From Bradyrhizobiaceae bacterium (GTDB lineage Bacteria; Bacteroidota; Ignavibacteria; Kapaibacteriales; Kapaibacteriaceae): a stretch of DNA of 64,000 bases. Positions 7,382 to 17,320 of this stretch are shown here, in pieces. The stretch's first letter is position 1, and every line of letters starts with the position of its first letter. The stretch spans positions 1 through 64,000 of the forward strand of contig JAGFIZ010000051.1 in assembly GCA_024103135.1 (NCBI GenBank), read 5' to 3'. A program made the translations under genes and the position numbers. The notes under the pieces are model-generated. The model worked only from the letters and a program-made list of their open reading frames with translations, was not told where the DNA came from and did not search any database.

Positions 7382-9564
7382 CGAACTGGCGTCTCAATAA
7401 CAATCTGGACTGTTCGGGAGTAGGAGCGACCTTCGGCAAGATCATTGTCGTACAGCAACTTGTCGGAGCCAATTGGCTCGATCGTAACCTGGCTATCCGG
7501 AATACCCAAGGCCCGCTGTGCTTCCACACACCGCTTGCGAGCAAGATTGCGGTTATACTCGGCATTACCTTGTCTGTCGGCATACCCTAGAATGTGCACC
7601 TTACTTTCTGGTTGAATCCTGCTCTTCACACGATCCATTACGCGCTGATTGGCAGCATTCAATTGTGCACTATTGAAATCAAACACGATGAGTGAGTAGC
7701 GCTCGATGAGCTTTCCACCTTCTCTACTGGCCTTCATCAACTGTGCCGTGACGTAGTCTACATCAAGCGTATCGGTTGATGTGCGGGATTGTCCGATCTC
7801 GTTGCTGACCGTGTAGGTGGCGATGATTGGCTTGTCGTTCCGTGGAAGTGAACTGCTGCTATCGGCATCCCATGATATTGATGTTGGCCTGCCTTCTCCC
7901 TTGCCACTGGCAAGTTTTGATAGCCCTTGCACGACTTGTGCTTCCCACTTCGCAATGTCCTGTCCACCCTTCACGGTCGGCTTGATGGTAAAGGCCTTTG
8001 GTGTGATCACAAGGTCCTTGTCCTTGAATTCCACTGGCTCGAGAATTGACGGGTCGTTCGACGTAAGATCTACACGTCTGTTCTCTGCCATCCCTTCTAT
8101 CGTGATCGGATTGGCCGGATTGTCAGGCAGACCACCGCGGGCCGTAACCTTGATTCTCGATGGATCAATGCCAAAGGCACTGGTCAAGTAGTCCTTCACT
8201 GCAGTTGCGCGTTGTAGGGCAAGCTCGCGATTGTTCTTCTCCTCGCCCTCATTGTCGGTTGCACCAGTAAGCGTGAGCGTAGCACCGCTCTTCTCCTTCA
8301 TGCGCATGCCAACCACGTTCAACAGGTTGTGGTAGACGTCCAACTGGTTCCTGAAGAGTTCCTTGACTGAGAAGTCTGATGCTTGTTCTTCATCGTACCG
8401 AAGTTGAGCTACGCTATCCATTGATGCGCTATTCTTCGCAAAGAACACTTGCGGTAGGAGTGGATAGTTTTCGATGACTTCCAGTTCTTGGACGCGAATG
8501 GCTTCAAGCGGTGCTGGCTCGCCCGATGGACCAACGGCTACGAATTGCAGGTTCACATCTGGTGTGAATGGTCGGGGCGTTTCGCGGACGTATGACTGAC
8601 GCACATGAGTGGTAACAAACTGTAGGTCGCCTTCGTCACGCACACTGTCTTCACTCGTGGTAGAAGCCAGAAATACCTGATCACCAATGCGGTTGGGCTT
8701 CTCGACGATCACGGTATCACGCCAGATCACGGTGTCGCGGATTACCTTCTGCTCGTCCGGTGTGTAGATGCCATAGCGGAAACTCACACCTAGCTGGAAG
8801 GCACTAACGGCCCAGTCGACTGACGATACCTTGGTAAAAGGGATGTAGTACCGTACTTCTGGTACTAACGAAAACGGTGAGTTGGTAAACAACTCATAGC
8901 CAAGCCCAAGTACGCCATGGAACTGTAGCGACTTGAAATCCGGGATGCTCCCTTCGGTATGATTCCGAATGGTTGTGCCATCAAGAAACGTATAGCCCTC
9001 CGGCGTGAACAGTGTTTCGCGTTGGTTATATGAGTTCCCTATTGCCCACCCGGCACGACCGCCCACACTAAGCCACAGGAAGTTCCAGATCTGATAACCA
9101 ACCGTTGGTTCCAGAACAACCATCGGAGCTGATGCATCCAGTCGATGTTCGACCTGTATGTCCACGCGATTCTCCGTGGGGATAGGCCCATCATCCAATA
9201 CGGGCTCATTCCCGATTGCCTCTTGGCGCTGCAGACTACCATTTAATGCACTGTATCCCAAACGTGTTTGCAGACGCAGGTTGGTAGAGATCGGGACTTC
9301 CACCAAGCCGGCAAAGATTGGGATCAACGATGTTGCGTCACGATACTCGCTGCAACACGATGGTAGCCCCGGTAAACTCCCAAACGATGCTTGATGAAGA
9401 TTGATGCCAAGTGCTGCATAGCCCCCTACAAACAGCCGCAGGTATTTCGTCCGCGCTGTACTGTCTTCCTTCAGCGTAAGCTGTGCAGATGACGTACCTG
9501 CACAGCATAGTGCAAGAACTAGGGCAAGGATGAATCGTGATGGTGTTGTCAACGGTGTTGTCAT
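7378..9564 (-). CDS. Outer-membrane OmpA-family protein with two OmpA domains
   Basis: A 728-residue protein. The start at 9564 puts a clean signal peptide (MTTPLTTPSRFILALVLAL..SSAQ) at the N-terminus; a longer frame would overlap the upstream gene. Residues about 30-250 look like an outer-membrane beta-barrel ('GYAALGIN', 'PEVRYYIPFTK'). Two OmpA-like peptidoglycan-binding domains follow. The first contains 'TGATDNEGEEKNNRELALQRA' and the second 'LGYADRQGNAEYNRNLARKR', each with the Asp and Arg expected to bind diaminopimelate. Doubled OmpA domains are unusual but known. It lies 13 bp downstream of a giant T9SS protein and probably anchors the envelope. Confidence 0.87.
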   Translation of the reverse strand: MTTPLTTPSRFILALVLALCCAGTSSAQLTLKEDSTARTKYLRLFVGGYAALGINLHQASFGSLPGLPSCCSEYRDATSLIPIFAGLVEVPISTNLRLQTRLGYSALNGSLQRQEAIGNEPVLDDGPIPTENRVDIQVEHRLDASAPMVVLEPTVGYQIWNFLWLSVGGRAGWAIGNSYNQRETLFTPEGYTFLDGTTIRNHTEGSIPDFKSLQFHGVLGLGYELFTNSPFSLVPEVRYYIPFTKVSSVDWAVSAFQLGVSFRYGIYTPDEQKVIRDTVIWRDTVIVEKPNRIGDQVFLASTTSEDSVRDEGDLQFVTTHVRQSYVRETPRPFTPDVNLQFVAVGPSGEPAPLEAIRVQELEVIENYPLLPQVFFAKNSASMDSVAQLRYDEEQASDFSVKELFRNQLDVYHNLLNVVGMRMKEKSGATLTLTGATDNEGEEKNNRELALQRATAVKDYLTSAFGIDPSRIKVTARGGLPDNPANPITIEGMAENRRVDLTSNDPSILEPVEFKDKDLVITPKAFTIKPTVKGGQDIAKWEAQVVQGLSKLASGKGEGRPTSISWDADSSSSLPRNDKPIIATYTVSNEIGQSRTSTDTLDVDYVTAQLMKASREGGKLIERYSLIVFDFNSAQLNAANQRVMDRVKSRIQPESKVHILGYADRQGNAEYNRNLARKRCVEAQRALGIPDSQVTIEPIGSDKLLYDNDLAEGRSYSRTVQIVIETPVR

Positions 9565-9577
9565 TCGTTTACTGATT

Positions 9578-12500
9578 TCAATGGATGACCATGATCTGGG
9601 CAACGCGCTGCCGTGTGGGTGTGGTAAGGCGGATGGTGTACGGACCCGATGCAAGTCTGCGTACATCAAACTGCGACACTTGTGGCTCCTGCCCTGGTGT
9701 GTGTTCCCAACCGATCTGGTCGAGCACTTGTCCGTTCATGTCGAGAATCTCAAGCGTGTGCCGTCCACGTTCAAACACGGTGGAGTGGACGGTTAGCACT
9801 TCATTGACGGGACTTGGAAGGGGCTGAACATTGAGCGAGCCGGACTTTTTCACGAGTCTGTCGCCCCCTTCCCGACATATCTCAAGTATCACCCAGCCAT
9901 CTTCTGGTCGGGTTGTATACGTAGCACCCGATGCCGTGAGCTCCGCAAAGGCCAGGTCAATGTCGGTACTATCAACCATGCCCAAGGTTGCTTGTCCATG
10001 CAGTGTTGCAATGACGCTTTCTTGATCGGTAATCGTAACGCCAGGAACAAGCACTTCGAGTTCGGTAATGCCACCGGTGGACTCATTGCGTACGATCGTA
10101 CCTGGTGTTATGCTGTGCACTACGTAGACGGAAGTGATGTTACGAATGATCAGGTGGACGTCTGCGGAAATCGTGGAGACGGCCCCTGCCATGATCTCTG
10201 CACGAATCGGGATTTCGAGATTGTCTTCTGCCGGACTTACTCGCAGGAATGGCATGCGAACGGCGATTTCGACGTTGAGCCGACCCGTACCGGTAAGTAC
10301 AACGGTTTTCACGTCGGCACATGGTTGATCAAACTCGATAAGCAGACTGTCGGTGTACACGATCCTGTCGGTCGGTGTAAAGGCAATCTGGATGTCGACC
10401 CGATCACCTGGTTGTAGTGTTGTTGGCAAGCCAGGTCCGGTGAACGTGAACACTCCACCGCTTGTACCGCGCAATGCGATCGAAGTGATGCGAACAGGAA
10501 GCAATCCTGTGTTGACGATCGTCAGCGTCTGCGCACTGGTCTGTTGCACATCTACCAACCCAAAGGCAACGGGGCTTGGCGTACTTGGAATGCTTGTAGC
10601 ACGAGTTCCGCTCAGTGCACAGATGAATCCGGTGGGCTGGTTGGCAATACGTGCGCGTACGGTGAGCGAAGCACTCTTTGGTCCGTCAGTACCTCCACGG
10701 GGATCGAACTGCACGGCAATGCCGATTCTCTGTCCAGGAGTGAGCGTGACGTTCGTTGCAATTGCTGGGTTAAGAATGGTAAAGACGTTTGCATCAGCAC
10801 CGGTAATTACGGCGTCGATCACGTCGACGTTGACCTTGCTGGTATTCGTTACGTAGCACGTGTCCACCTTCGTTGCACAGTTGCTAAGCAGACCAAAGGC
10901 CAGCGTGTTGGTGATCCCGATCGAGCCACTCTCACTCGTCCACCGAACGAGAACAGGGAACGAGTCGGCACACGGTGCGTCGGAGACAAACCACAAGGTG
11001 TCGACGGTACTTGTTTCGATCGTAGGAGTTACGGAAACATCAACCGACTGTGTAGCACCGTTGGCAACGGTAAATGATGTAGGTGTTGTCGTGGTGGAGG
11101 GTCTGGTCGAGCGGATTTGCGTGATGGTAACATCGGCACCGGTGTTGTTGACGTACTGCACCGTTTGCGTCGCCGTCGAACCTATCGGTACAAGGCCAAG
11201 ATCAATGTATCGCGGACCTGTAAGGTCGATCGTCGCGACCTGTCCGTTCAGCGGGACATCAATCTGTGGCAAGCCTGGTGCATCGGTACGCACAGACAGA
11301 ACGGCTGTACGAATCGTTGCTGCCCCGGTAGCAGGAGCAAAGCGCACATCGTAAAAGGCCTTGCCTCCAGGTGGCAATGTTGTGTCGGCCAAAGGCTCTT
11401 TCACTACTGAGTAGTCTGCACTGTTGAGTCCGTTGATGAAGGCCGGACGCGTGAGTTTCACTGCCACAGCACCAACGTTTTCGATGGCGACGGTGAGCAT
11501 GGTGTCGGCACACGTGCGCGTTGGCGAGAAGTTCAGTGATCCAGGTGAGGCAACAACATCAGCGGCTTGGGCGGTGCCCGCAAGGATGACTTCGACTGAG
11601 TCTGGACAGCTTCGACCACCGCTAGCGGTGTTGCCGATTGCATGAATCCAGAACGTTGCCTGATTGGTGCCCACAATGGTCGGACGATACTCGTAAACAA
11701 GATCCATCGTCTGCCCCGGTTGCAGAATGGCTGGTGGACCTGGCACAGCAGAGATCAATTGGAATGGGGGCAATACCGTGGGTAGTGCGGGTATTTCGAG
11801 GTCGGACGACCCATCGTTTCGGATTTGAATGAGGAGTTGCCGTGAGCCACCGACGGGAACGACGCCGAACTGACCTGTACCGACCAAGGTCATGGACGGT
11901 GCCACACCATGGTACTTGATCCACACGGTATCGGGCTCTGCACAACCTTCGATGGCAAGCAGCGTTGGTACGACGGCTTGTCCAACATGTTTTGCGATAA
12001 TGGTGAAGCTCAGGTTACGGAATCCACTCACGGGAACGGTGAATGGCAGGTTGGCACTGACTTCAACCATGGACAGGTCTGCACTCTTGTATGAGAGTAG
12101 ACGCACGGAGTCAAGGCCAACGTTCTCCACCACAATCTGATCAGAGAGTGCGGTGTTCACGCAAATGGCACCGATGTCGATCGTGTCGCGAATCTCTCCC
12201 CTGAACTTGTAGTGAAGATCAACGAGTCTTACGTCGACGTTAAACCGTACACGCCATGGATCGCGGGCCTTAACGGTGTCGGTGTTGTCCAGCACAAGCG
12301 TACCGGTAAGTGGACCGTTTTGTCCCGTCTGTGCTACGTACTCGACAACGTACTTCTTGCTTGTATTCGATGCAATGCTATCCGGGAAGGTCGTAGGTGA
12401 TACAAGTCTGAAGCCCGATGCACCAGTCCAGGAGGCAGAGCTAATCTCAAGTGGACTCTCGCCGCGATTTGTAATGGTAATCGTGTCGGTTACCACTTCG

Positions 12501-14332
12501 TTCGGACAGCGATAGGCTCCTAGGTTACGGACACTATCGGTTTGGATTACTGGCGGTCCTTTCAAGCGCACGATGTTCCAGGCGCTTTGCGAGAGGATCA
12601 TGCTTGGCTCGTCGGTGTACGCACCGGTCACAGCATTAGGATTACGCTGACCAAAGGCGATGAAGTACAACGTATCCGTTCCGGGAAGTCTGTTAACGAA
12701 GTGCCATGTTCCACCATAGCCACTTAATGAGTCAATCAGAATCCACGGTGAGTGTTCAGACTTGAGGTAGACGTTCACCGTTTCGCCGTTGGCGTGGCCA
12801 ACGATGTCAACGTCACGCAAGGATTGCGTCGTCGTATCCGACAACGGTCCAAGGAACCACCCAGCATTCTTTCCAATCCACACATCCAGGCGCAGTCTGC
12901 CAGTGCCGCCCTTCAAATGTGGTGGCCTGTCCGGCGTCCCGGTTTGTCCGCCAGCCGATCCGATACTCGTATTATCCAGACGCGAGCCCAGAATGATGCC
13001 ACCACCAGAACCACCACCGGCAGCAACGCCATTGATCGACGTGGTGCCACCAACGGCCCAGACGTCAAATTGAGCAAGCAGTCGTGCATGCATACTAACA
13101 GCACCACCGCCGCCACCACCGGTGGACGAGAGTCCAGTAAGGCCTGACGGATTACCACTTGCGCCTCCAGAGCCCCCTGCCAATGGTACCAACATGGCAT
13201 TACCATGCTTCAGACCTTGATTGCTCTGACCCGGCGATGGTATACCATCTTCGCCAAAGCCGGCACTTGAGCCCACGATACCTTCACGTGCGCCACTGCC
13301 ACCACCGTATGCCGAGCTCGTATTGCAATTATCCTTTTGATCGCAACCAACGCCGCTTTGACCGAAGGGGTGACCCGTTCCGCCGCCGGCATTCTCGTAT
13401 GCAGATGTTGCGTCGCCGCCTAGCGTACCATTGAGTGCAGGACTCCCTACGGTGCCACTACCTAATGATTCGCCCGATCCAACGCCTGGCTTCCGTCGAC
13501 TACTACCGTTGAACGGGGCGTTCTCACCGCCAGGACCTCCACCAGTAAAGCCATTGCCACCAGCCGTACCACTCGACCCCGCAACGAGGACGTTGTAGTA
13601 TGCACCGCCACCACCACCACCACCAGGTCCACCATCTGCGCCGCTAGCACTAGCACGAATGTTAGACCCAACCTGTCCCACAATTCTTCCGGGCGAGAGC
13701 AACGTATAGGGCAGATAGCCTTGGTTGCCGGGTTTGCTCGCATCACAATCCGCCGTGCTCACGGTATAATCAGCACCGGCAAGGAGGAATGAATCTATGA
13801 GCATGGCGCCGCGCTTCGAGCGTCGGCCTAACGATCCTTCACCAATCACACGATCGGCATTGCCACGCTTGTCGCCGATTGGCCAGGGTTTGACGATGTA
13901 GAACGTATCGGGTTGCGATGTTACGCCATTGACTTCAACGACCAGTGGGATGCGATACTTTGGATCGAGCTTTGTCCAGTCTTCACTATTTGGTGCAACC
14001 GTCGGAAGTACATAGACGATGGTGCTAATCATCCTGCCGTCCCAGCTAACCACGCATGGTCCAATCTTTACCAGTAACGTGTCGGCACTTCGTTCGCACC
14101 GTACACGTACCGCATCGCCAGGATTGTTCAGGTAGGTACCGTCGGTGCCAAAGCCGCCGTTGGCGTTATGCGGACCAATCACTTCGATGTATGTACCATA
14201 CCGTGTGGTACCGAGGTCAGGTATGAGGTAGGAAATCTTGGGCTGGGCGTAACTCTGTAGAGCACCCAGTGCGAACAGCACGACGATCGTGAAGGGGGCT
14301 AGCCATTCGCAGGCCGGAATGCGTCTCTTCAT
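9578..14332 (-). CDS. Giant secreted glycine-rich/ASH-repeat protein with T9SS sorting domain
   Basis: A 1584-residue surface protein. Residues 1-29 are a signal peptide ending in SYAQ. Residues about 225-475 are a glycine-rich region with a run of seven glycines ('GGPGGGGGGGAYY'). Residues about 595-1345 carry repeated choice-of-anchor-D (ASH) beta-sandwich units, seen as recurring 'VRVTSI.L.G....F' and 'P.TLQPGDRVDIQIAFTP'. A cohesin-like segment follows ('GRLNVEIAVRMPFLRVS'). The last about 90 residues are a T9SS type A domain ('LEILDMNGQVLDQIG' to 'RLASGPYTIRLTT'). No enzymatic domain is recognisable; an adhesin or matrix role is inferred. It overlaps the RidA gene by four bases. Confidence 0.88.
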   Translation of the reverse strand: MKRRIPACEWLAPFTIVVLFALGALQSYAQPKISYLIPDLGTTRYGTYIEVIGPHNANGGFGTDGTYLNNPGDAVRVRCERSADTLLVKIGPCVVSWDGRMISTIVYVLPTVAPNSEDWTKLDPKYRIPLVVEVNGVTSQPDTFYIVKPWPIGDKRGNADRVIGEGSLGRRSKRGAMLIDSFLLAGADYTVSTADCDASKPGNQGYLPYTLLSPGRIVGQVGSNIRASASGADGGPGGGGGGGAYYNVLVAGSSGTAGGNGFTGGGPGGENAPFNGSSRRKPGVGSGESLGSGTVGSPALNGTLGGDATSAYENAGGGTGHPFGQSGVGCDQKDNCNTSSAYGGGSGAREGIVGSSAGFGEDGIPSPGQSNQGLKHGNAMLVPLAGGSGGASGNPSGLTGLSSTGGGGGGAVSMHARLLAQFDVWAVGGTTSINGVAAGGGSGGGIILGSRLDNTSIGSAGGQTGTPDRPPHLKGGTGRLRLDVWIGKNAGWFLGPLSDTTTQSLRDVDIVGHANGETVNVYLKSEHSPWILIDSLSGYGGTWHFVNRLPGTDTLYFIAFGQRNPNAVTGAYTDEPSMILSQSAWNIVRLKGPPVIQTDSVRNLGAYRCPNEVVTDTITITNRGESPLEISSASWTGASGFRLVSPTTFPDSIASNTSKKYVVEYVAQTGQNGPLTGTLVLDNTDTVKARDPWRVRFNVDVRLVDLHYKFRGEIRDTIDIGAICVNTALSDQIVVENVGLDSVRLLSYKSADLSMVEVSANLPFTVPVSGFRNLSFTIIAKHVGQAVVPTLLAIEGCAEPDTVWIKYHGVAPSMTLVGTGQFGVVPVGGSRQLLIQIRNDGSSDLEIPALPTVLPPFQLISAVPGPPAILQPGQTMDLVYEYRPTIVGTNQATFWIHAIGNTASGGRSCPDSVEVILAGTAQAADVVASPGSLNFSPTRTCADTMLTVAIENVGAVAVKLTRPAFINGLNSADYSVVKEPLADTTLPPGGKAFYDVRFAPATGAATIRTAVLSVRTDAPGLPQIDVPLNGQVATIDLTGPRYIDLGLVPIGSTATQTVQYVNNTGADVTITQIRSTRPSTTTTPTSFTVANGATQSVDVSVTPTIETSTVDTLWFVSDAPCADSFPVLVRWTSESGSIGITNTLAFGLLSNCATKVDTCYVTNTSKVNVDVIDAVITGADANVFTILNPAIATNVTLTPGQRIGIAVQFDPRGGTDGPKSASLTVRARIANQPTGFICALSGTRATSIPSTPSPVAFGLVDVQQTSAQTLTIVNTGLLPVRITSIALRGTSGGVFTFTGPGLPTTLQPGDRVDIQIAFTPTDRIVYTDSLLIEFDQPCADVKTVVLTGTGRLNVEIAVRMPFLRVSPAEDNLEIPIRAEIMAGAVSTISADVHLIIRNITSVYVVHSITPGTIVRNESTGGITELEVLVPGVTITDQESVIATLHGQATLGMVDSTDIDLAFAELTASGATYTTRPEDGWVILEICREGGDRLVKKSGSLNVQPLPSPVNEVLTVHSTVFERGRHTLEILDMNGQVLDQIGWEHTPGQEPQVSQFDVRRLASGPYTIRLTTPTRQRVAQIMVIH

Positions 14333-14745
14333 AGTGTTGCAATAACCTTGAGTTCAACAGCAATTGGTGTGGGCAGCGCACCGACTTCAATCGTTGTCCG
14401 CGTTGCCTCTATCCCAGCAAAGTGCTCGGCATACAGAGCATTGAAAACGCTGAAGTCATTCTTCATGTCGGTAAGGAAGACCATGACGTCGATGATATTC
14501 TCCCATGCCGATCCGGCATCTTCGAGTATCGTCCGCACATTCTTGAACACCGACAGGGTTTGCGCCGCGATGTCCTTTGCAATAACCACGCCATCTTCGC
14601 CGAGTGTGACGCCAGGGATTACGGATGTTCCGCGTTCCCGAGGTCCGACTCCGCTGAGGTACACAAGATTCCCAACTACACGTGCATGAGGATAGGCACC
14701 AACAGGTTCTGGTGCTCGAGAAGAGTTCACAACGTCTACAGCCAT
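14329..14745 (-). CDS. RidA/YjgF-family deaminase, 2-aminomuconate deaminase-like
   Basis: A 138-residue member of the RidA (YER057c/UK114) family, which hydrolyses enamine/imine intermediates. Conserved features are 'GAYPHARVVGNLVYLSGVGP' near residue 16 and the substrate-binding arginine in 'ATRTTIEVGALP' near residue 115. The insert 'RERGTSVIPGVTLGEDGVV' is like that of 2-aminomuconate deaminases rather than housekeeping RidA. It overlaps by 10 bp the gene for an aminomuconate-semialdehyde-dehydrogenase-like enzyme, which supports a role in the same step sequence (2-aminomuconate to 4-oxalocrotonate). The pathway assignment is inference from sequence plus neighbourhood. Confidence 0.85.
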   Translation of the reverse strand: MAVDVVNSSRAPEPVGAYPHARVVGNLVYLSGVGPRERGTSVIPGVTLGEDGVVIAKDIAAQTLSVFKNVRTILEDAGSAWENIIDVMVFLTDMKNDFSVFNALYAEHFAGIEATRTTIEVGALPTPIAVELKVIATL

Positions 14746-16193
14746 ACGCAGATATTCTTTGCTTCAGTAAAAAATCGCAGTGCTTCGGTCCCGCCTTCAC
14801 GTCCGACACCGCTTTGCTTCACACCACCAAATGGTGTCCGTAGATCGCGTACCAACCAGCAGTTAATCCATACGATGCCTGATTCCAGGCGGTGAGCAAC
14901 GCGATGGGCACGTTGCAACTGATCGGTCCACACACTTGCTGCCAAACCATACGGCGTGCTATTGGCCATGGCAATGGCTTGGTCTTCAGTGTCGAAGGGG
15001 ATCACCGTAGCAACAGGACCAAAGATCTCTTCCTGATTTACCCTGCAGTGCTCGGTAAGTCCGTCGATCAAGGTAGGGGCTACGAAATATCCATCACTAC
15101 ACCGACCTTCCACGCGTACTCGAGAGCCCCCTGCCAACACCGTTCCGCCTTCTGTCTTGGCGAGTTCGATGTAGGAGAGCACCTTTTCCATGTGTGCTTT
15201 GCTTACCAAAGCCCCCATGCGTGTTGACTCTTCGAGCGGATCGCCAACGGTGAACTTGTTGGTTTCGGCAACCAGTGCTTCGACGAAGGGCGTGTAGATG
15301 GATCGTTCAACGAGGATGCGCGAACCGCAGAGGCAGATCTCGCCTTGGTTGGTAAACGCTGCTCGTGCAACCTTACGCGCTGTTTCGGCGATTGGTGCGT
15401 CGGCAAAGACGATCGAAGCATTCTTGCCGCCCAATTCCAGCGAGAGCTTCTTGAACTGTGGAGCGGCGATTGATGCAATGGTGCGTCCGGTTGCCGTGCC
15501 ACCAGTAAACGAAATGGCCTTCACATCAGGATGTTCAATGATGGCTTGTCCGCATTCACTGCCAAGACCATGCACGACGTTCAGTACGCCAGGCGGCAAG
15601 CCAGCATCGGCACATAGCTTCGAAAACAGGAAGGCCGTAAAGGGTGTAAGCTCGCTGGGCTTTGCCACGACGCAATTGCCGGCGGCCAGGGCAGGGGCAA
15701 TCTTCCAGGTAAAGAGGTAGAGTGGCAGGTTCCAGGGCGAGATGCAGCCAACGACGCCGATGGGTGAACGTGTGGTGTAGTTCAGTGTGTGGACGTCCGT
15801 CTGATGCGTTGCCGTTTCCGAATGCAGAATCTCCGTGGCAAAGAAGGCCATGTTGGCTTCGGCACGGGGTATGTCCACGGTTGAGCTTTGACGCAGCGTC
15901 TTCCCATTGTCGTCCGATTCAGCGCGTGCTAACTCGTCGGCATGTTCCCGAATCTTTGCCGCTACGGCAAGCAGAACGTCCGACCGTTCCTTTGCCGACA
16001 GGGTCGACCACGAAGGAAAGGCCTGTTGGGCTGCCTGGACGGCTTCGTCGACATCTGCTCGAGTGCTCCTTGCTACCAACGCATAACGTTGGGCTGTTGC
16101 TGGGTTCTCTACGTCGAGCCATTCTGCCGAATGCGGATCACGGAAATGTCCGCCTATGTAATTGCGAATGTGAAGCACCGACAAAAATACCAT
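14736..16193 (-). CDS. Aldehyde dehydrogenase, 2-amino/hydroxymuconate-semialdehyde type
   Basis: A 485-residue NAD-dependent aldehyde dehydrogenase. The general base lies in 'LELGGKNASIVF' and the nucleophile in 'NQGEICLCGSRI'; the substrate-pocket signature 'INCWLVRDLRTPFGGVKQSG' is characteristic of the ALDH8A1/2-hydroxymuconate-semialdehyde branch. These enzymes oxidise 2-aminomuconate semialdehyde in tryptophan breakdown or its hydroxy analogue in catechol meta-cleavage. The overlapping RidA gene favours the amino route. Starts at 16193 and 16202 are both possible; residues from LHIRNYIGG onward align with the family, so I chose the nearer one. It is the first gene of the minus-strand chain and is divergent from the Xer gene. 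Confidence 0.9.
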   Translation of the reverse strand: MVFLSVLHIRNYIGGHFRDPHSAEWLDVENPATAQRYALVARSTRADVDEAVQAAQQAFPSWSTLSAKERSDVLLAVAAKIREHADELARAESDDNGKTLRQSSTVDIPRAEANMAFFATEILHSETATHQTDVHTLNYTTRSPIGVVGCISPWNLPLYLFTWKIAPALAAGNCVVAKPSELTPFTAFLFSKLCADAGLPPGVLNVVHGLGSECGQAIIEHPDVKAISFTGGTATGRTIASIAAPQFKKLSLELGGKNASIVFADAPIAETARKVARAAFTNQGEICLCGSRILVERSIYTPFVEALVAETNKFTVGDPLEESTRMGALVSKAHMEKVLSYIELAKTEGGTVLAGGSRVRVEGRCSDGYFVAPTLIDGLTEHCRVNQEEIFGPVATVIPFDTEDQAIAMANSTPYGLAASVWTDQLQRAHRVAHRLESGIVWINCWLVRDLRTPFGGVKQSGVGREGGTEALRFFTEAKNICVWL

Positions 16194-16245
16194 GCAATGC
16201 ATTCGTACAGACGCTATCTTATGGCAATCAACGCTATTCAGCAAC

Positions 16246-17193
16246 ATGCACGAGACGTTTCAGCATACGGTTGACGAGTTTTTGCGGACGCTTGACGTGG
16301 AGCGATCGGCAAGTTCACACACCATTGCTGCCTACCATGTGGCGTTGATGCAGTTTGCCGAGTACCTCGACGAAACGTATGGCACCGTACCAAGGGTCAC
16401 CGAGATTGCCGAAGCCGATGTGCGTCCATTCCTTGGATGGATGTTTGACAGGGGGCTAGGTAGACGCTCCATCAGACAGAAGCTCACGGCTGTTCGATCG
16501 ATGTTTGCATGGCTTGTGCGAACGGAGGTGCTCGACAAGAATCCAGCATCGGCCATTAGTTCACCGAAGCTTGAGAAGAAGCTCCCGTCATTCCTGCAGC
16601 AGACAGAAGCCCAGGATCTGCGGATGGTCTTCGACGTAACAACCGAGCCAGGTGCCCGCGACCATGCGCTATGTGAATTGCTCTACGGTAGTGGTCTGCG
16701 CATTAGCGAGGCCTTGCAGCTCTGCATTGCCGACGTGCAGCCACAGACAACGGTCATTCGGGTCCTTGGAAAACGAAACAAGCACCGCGTTGTGCCAGTT
16801 ACCGCCGAATCAGTCACGGCAATCGTGAATTACCTCTGCATGCGCTACAACGTTGGTACGGAGAAGTTCACCTCGCTCATCACCATGCATGGTTCCGAAC
16901 CGCTCTTCACCGGCAATCGTGGTGGCAAGCTCTCTTCTGCAGCAGCCTGGCGAATTGTGAACAGAGCACTAACACCAATTACAGAAGCGCGTAAGAAGAG
17001 TCCGCACGTCCTACGTCACTCCTTCGCCACCCACCTCCTGGACAACGGCGCCGACCTCAACGCTGTCAGCGAAATGCTGGGCCACAGCTCCCTGAGCACC
17101 ACTCAGGTGTACACACACGTGAGCGTGGAACGCCTGAAGGAGGCCTATAAGCAGGCACATCCTCGCACGGACGCTGGGGATGCGGAAGGATAA
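16246..17193 (+). CDS. Tyrosine recombinase XerC/XerD-like
   Basis: A 315-residue integrase-family recombinase. The N-terminal SAM-like core-binding domain ('VDEFLRTLDVERSASSHTIAAY') is followed by the catalytic domain. Catalytic residues are all visible: Arg in 'GSGLRISEAL', HxxR in 'HVLRHSFATHLL', His in 'MLGHSS' and the nucleophile Tyr in 'TQVYTH'. Length and architecture match chromosomal XerC/XerD, which resolve chromosome dimers at 28-bp dif sites. I chose the ATG at 16246 because the family starts a few residues before the core-binding domain. Three 28-bp palindromes lie directly downstream. Whether this is the XerC or the XerD partner cannot be told here. Confidence 0.92.
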   Translation: MHETFQHTVDEFLRTLDVERSASSHTIAAYHVALMQFAEYLDETYGTVPRVTEIAEADVRPFLGWMFDRGLGRRSIRQKLTAVRSMFAWLVRTEVLDKNPASAISSPKLEKKLPSFLQQTEAQDLRMVFDVTTEPGARDHALCELLYGSGLRISEALQLCIADVQPQTTVIRVLGKRNKHRVVPVTAESVTAIVNYLCMRYNVGTEKFTSLITMHGSEPLFTGNRGGKLSSAAAWRIVNRALTPITEARKKSPHVLRHSFATHLLDNGADLNAVSEMLGHSSLSTTQVYTHVSVERLKEAYKQAHPRTDAGDAEG

Positions 17194-17205
17194 AACAGAA
17201 AAAAC

Positions 17206-17233
17206 AGTGCCGGGGTGTGAACACCCCGGCACT
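17206..17233. repeat. 28-bp palindrome, copy 1
   Basis: A perfect inverted repeat: 13-nt arms AGTGCCGGGGTGT and ACACCCCGGCACT around the dinucleotide GA. It begins 12 bases after the xer stop codon. A-rich tracts lie on both sides, but there is no T-run after it on the plus strand, so it is not a standard intrinsic terminator for xer. It is the reverse complement of copy 3. Confidence 0.9.
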
Positions 17234-17320
17234 AAAACACAACGTTCTAAAAAAGCGCCCGTGGCAGGGCAGCTGTTAAGTTTTTGTCTTTCAATTGGTT
17301 AACAAGTTTAACTGCAGAAG

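Noticed and set aside
17206-17233. Palindrome copy 1 as an intrinsic terminator for xer
   Set aside because: The hairpin is strong, but no T-run follows on the plus strand; the A-rich tract lies before it, so a standard terminator is not supported.
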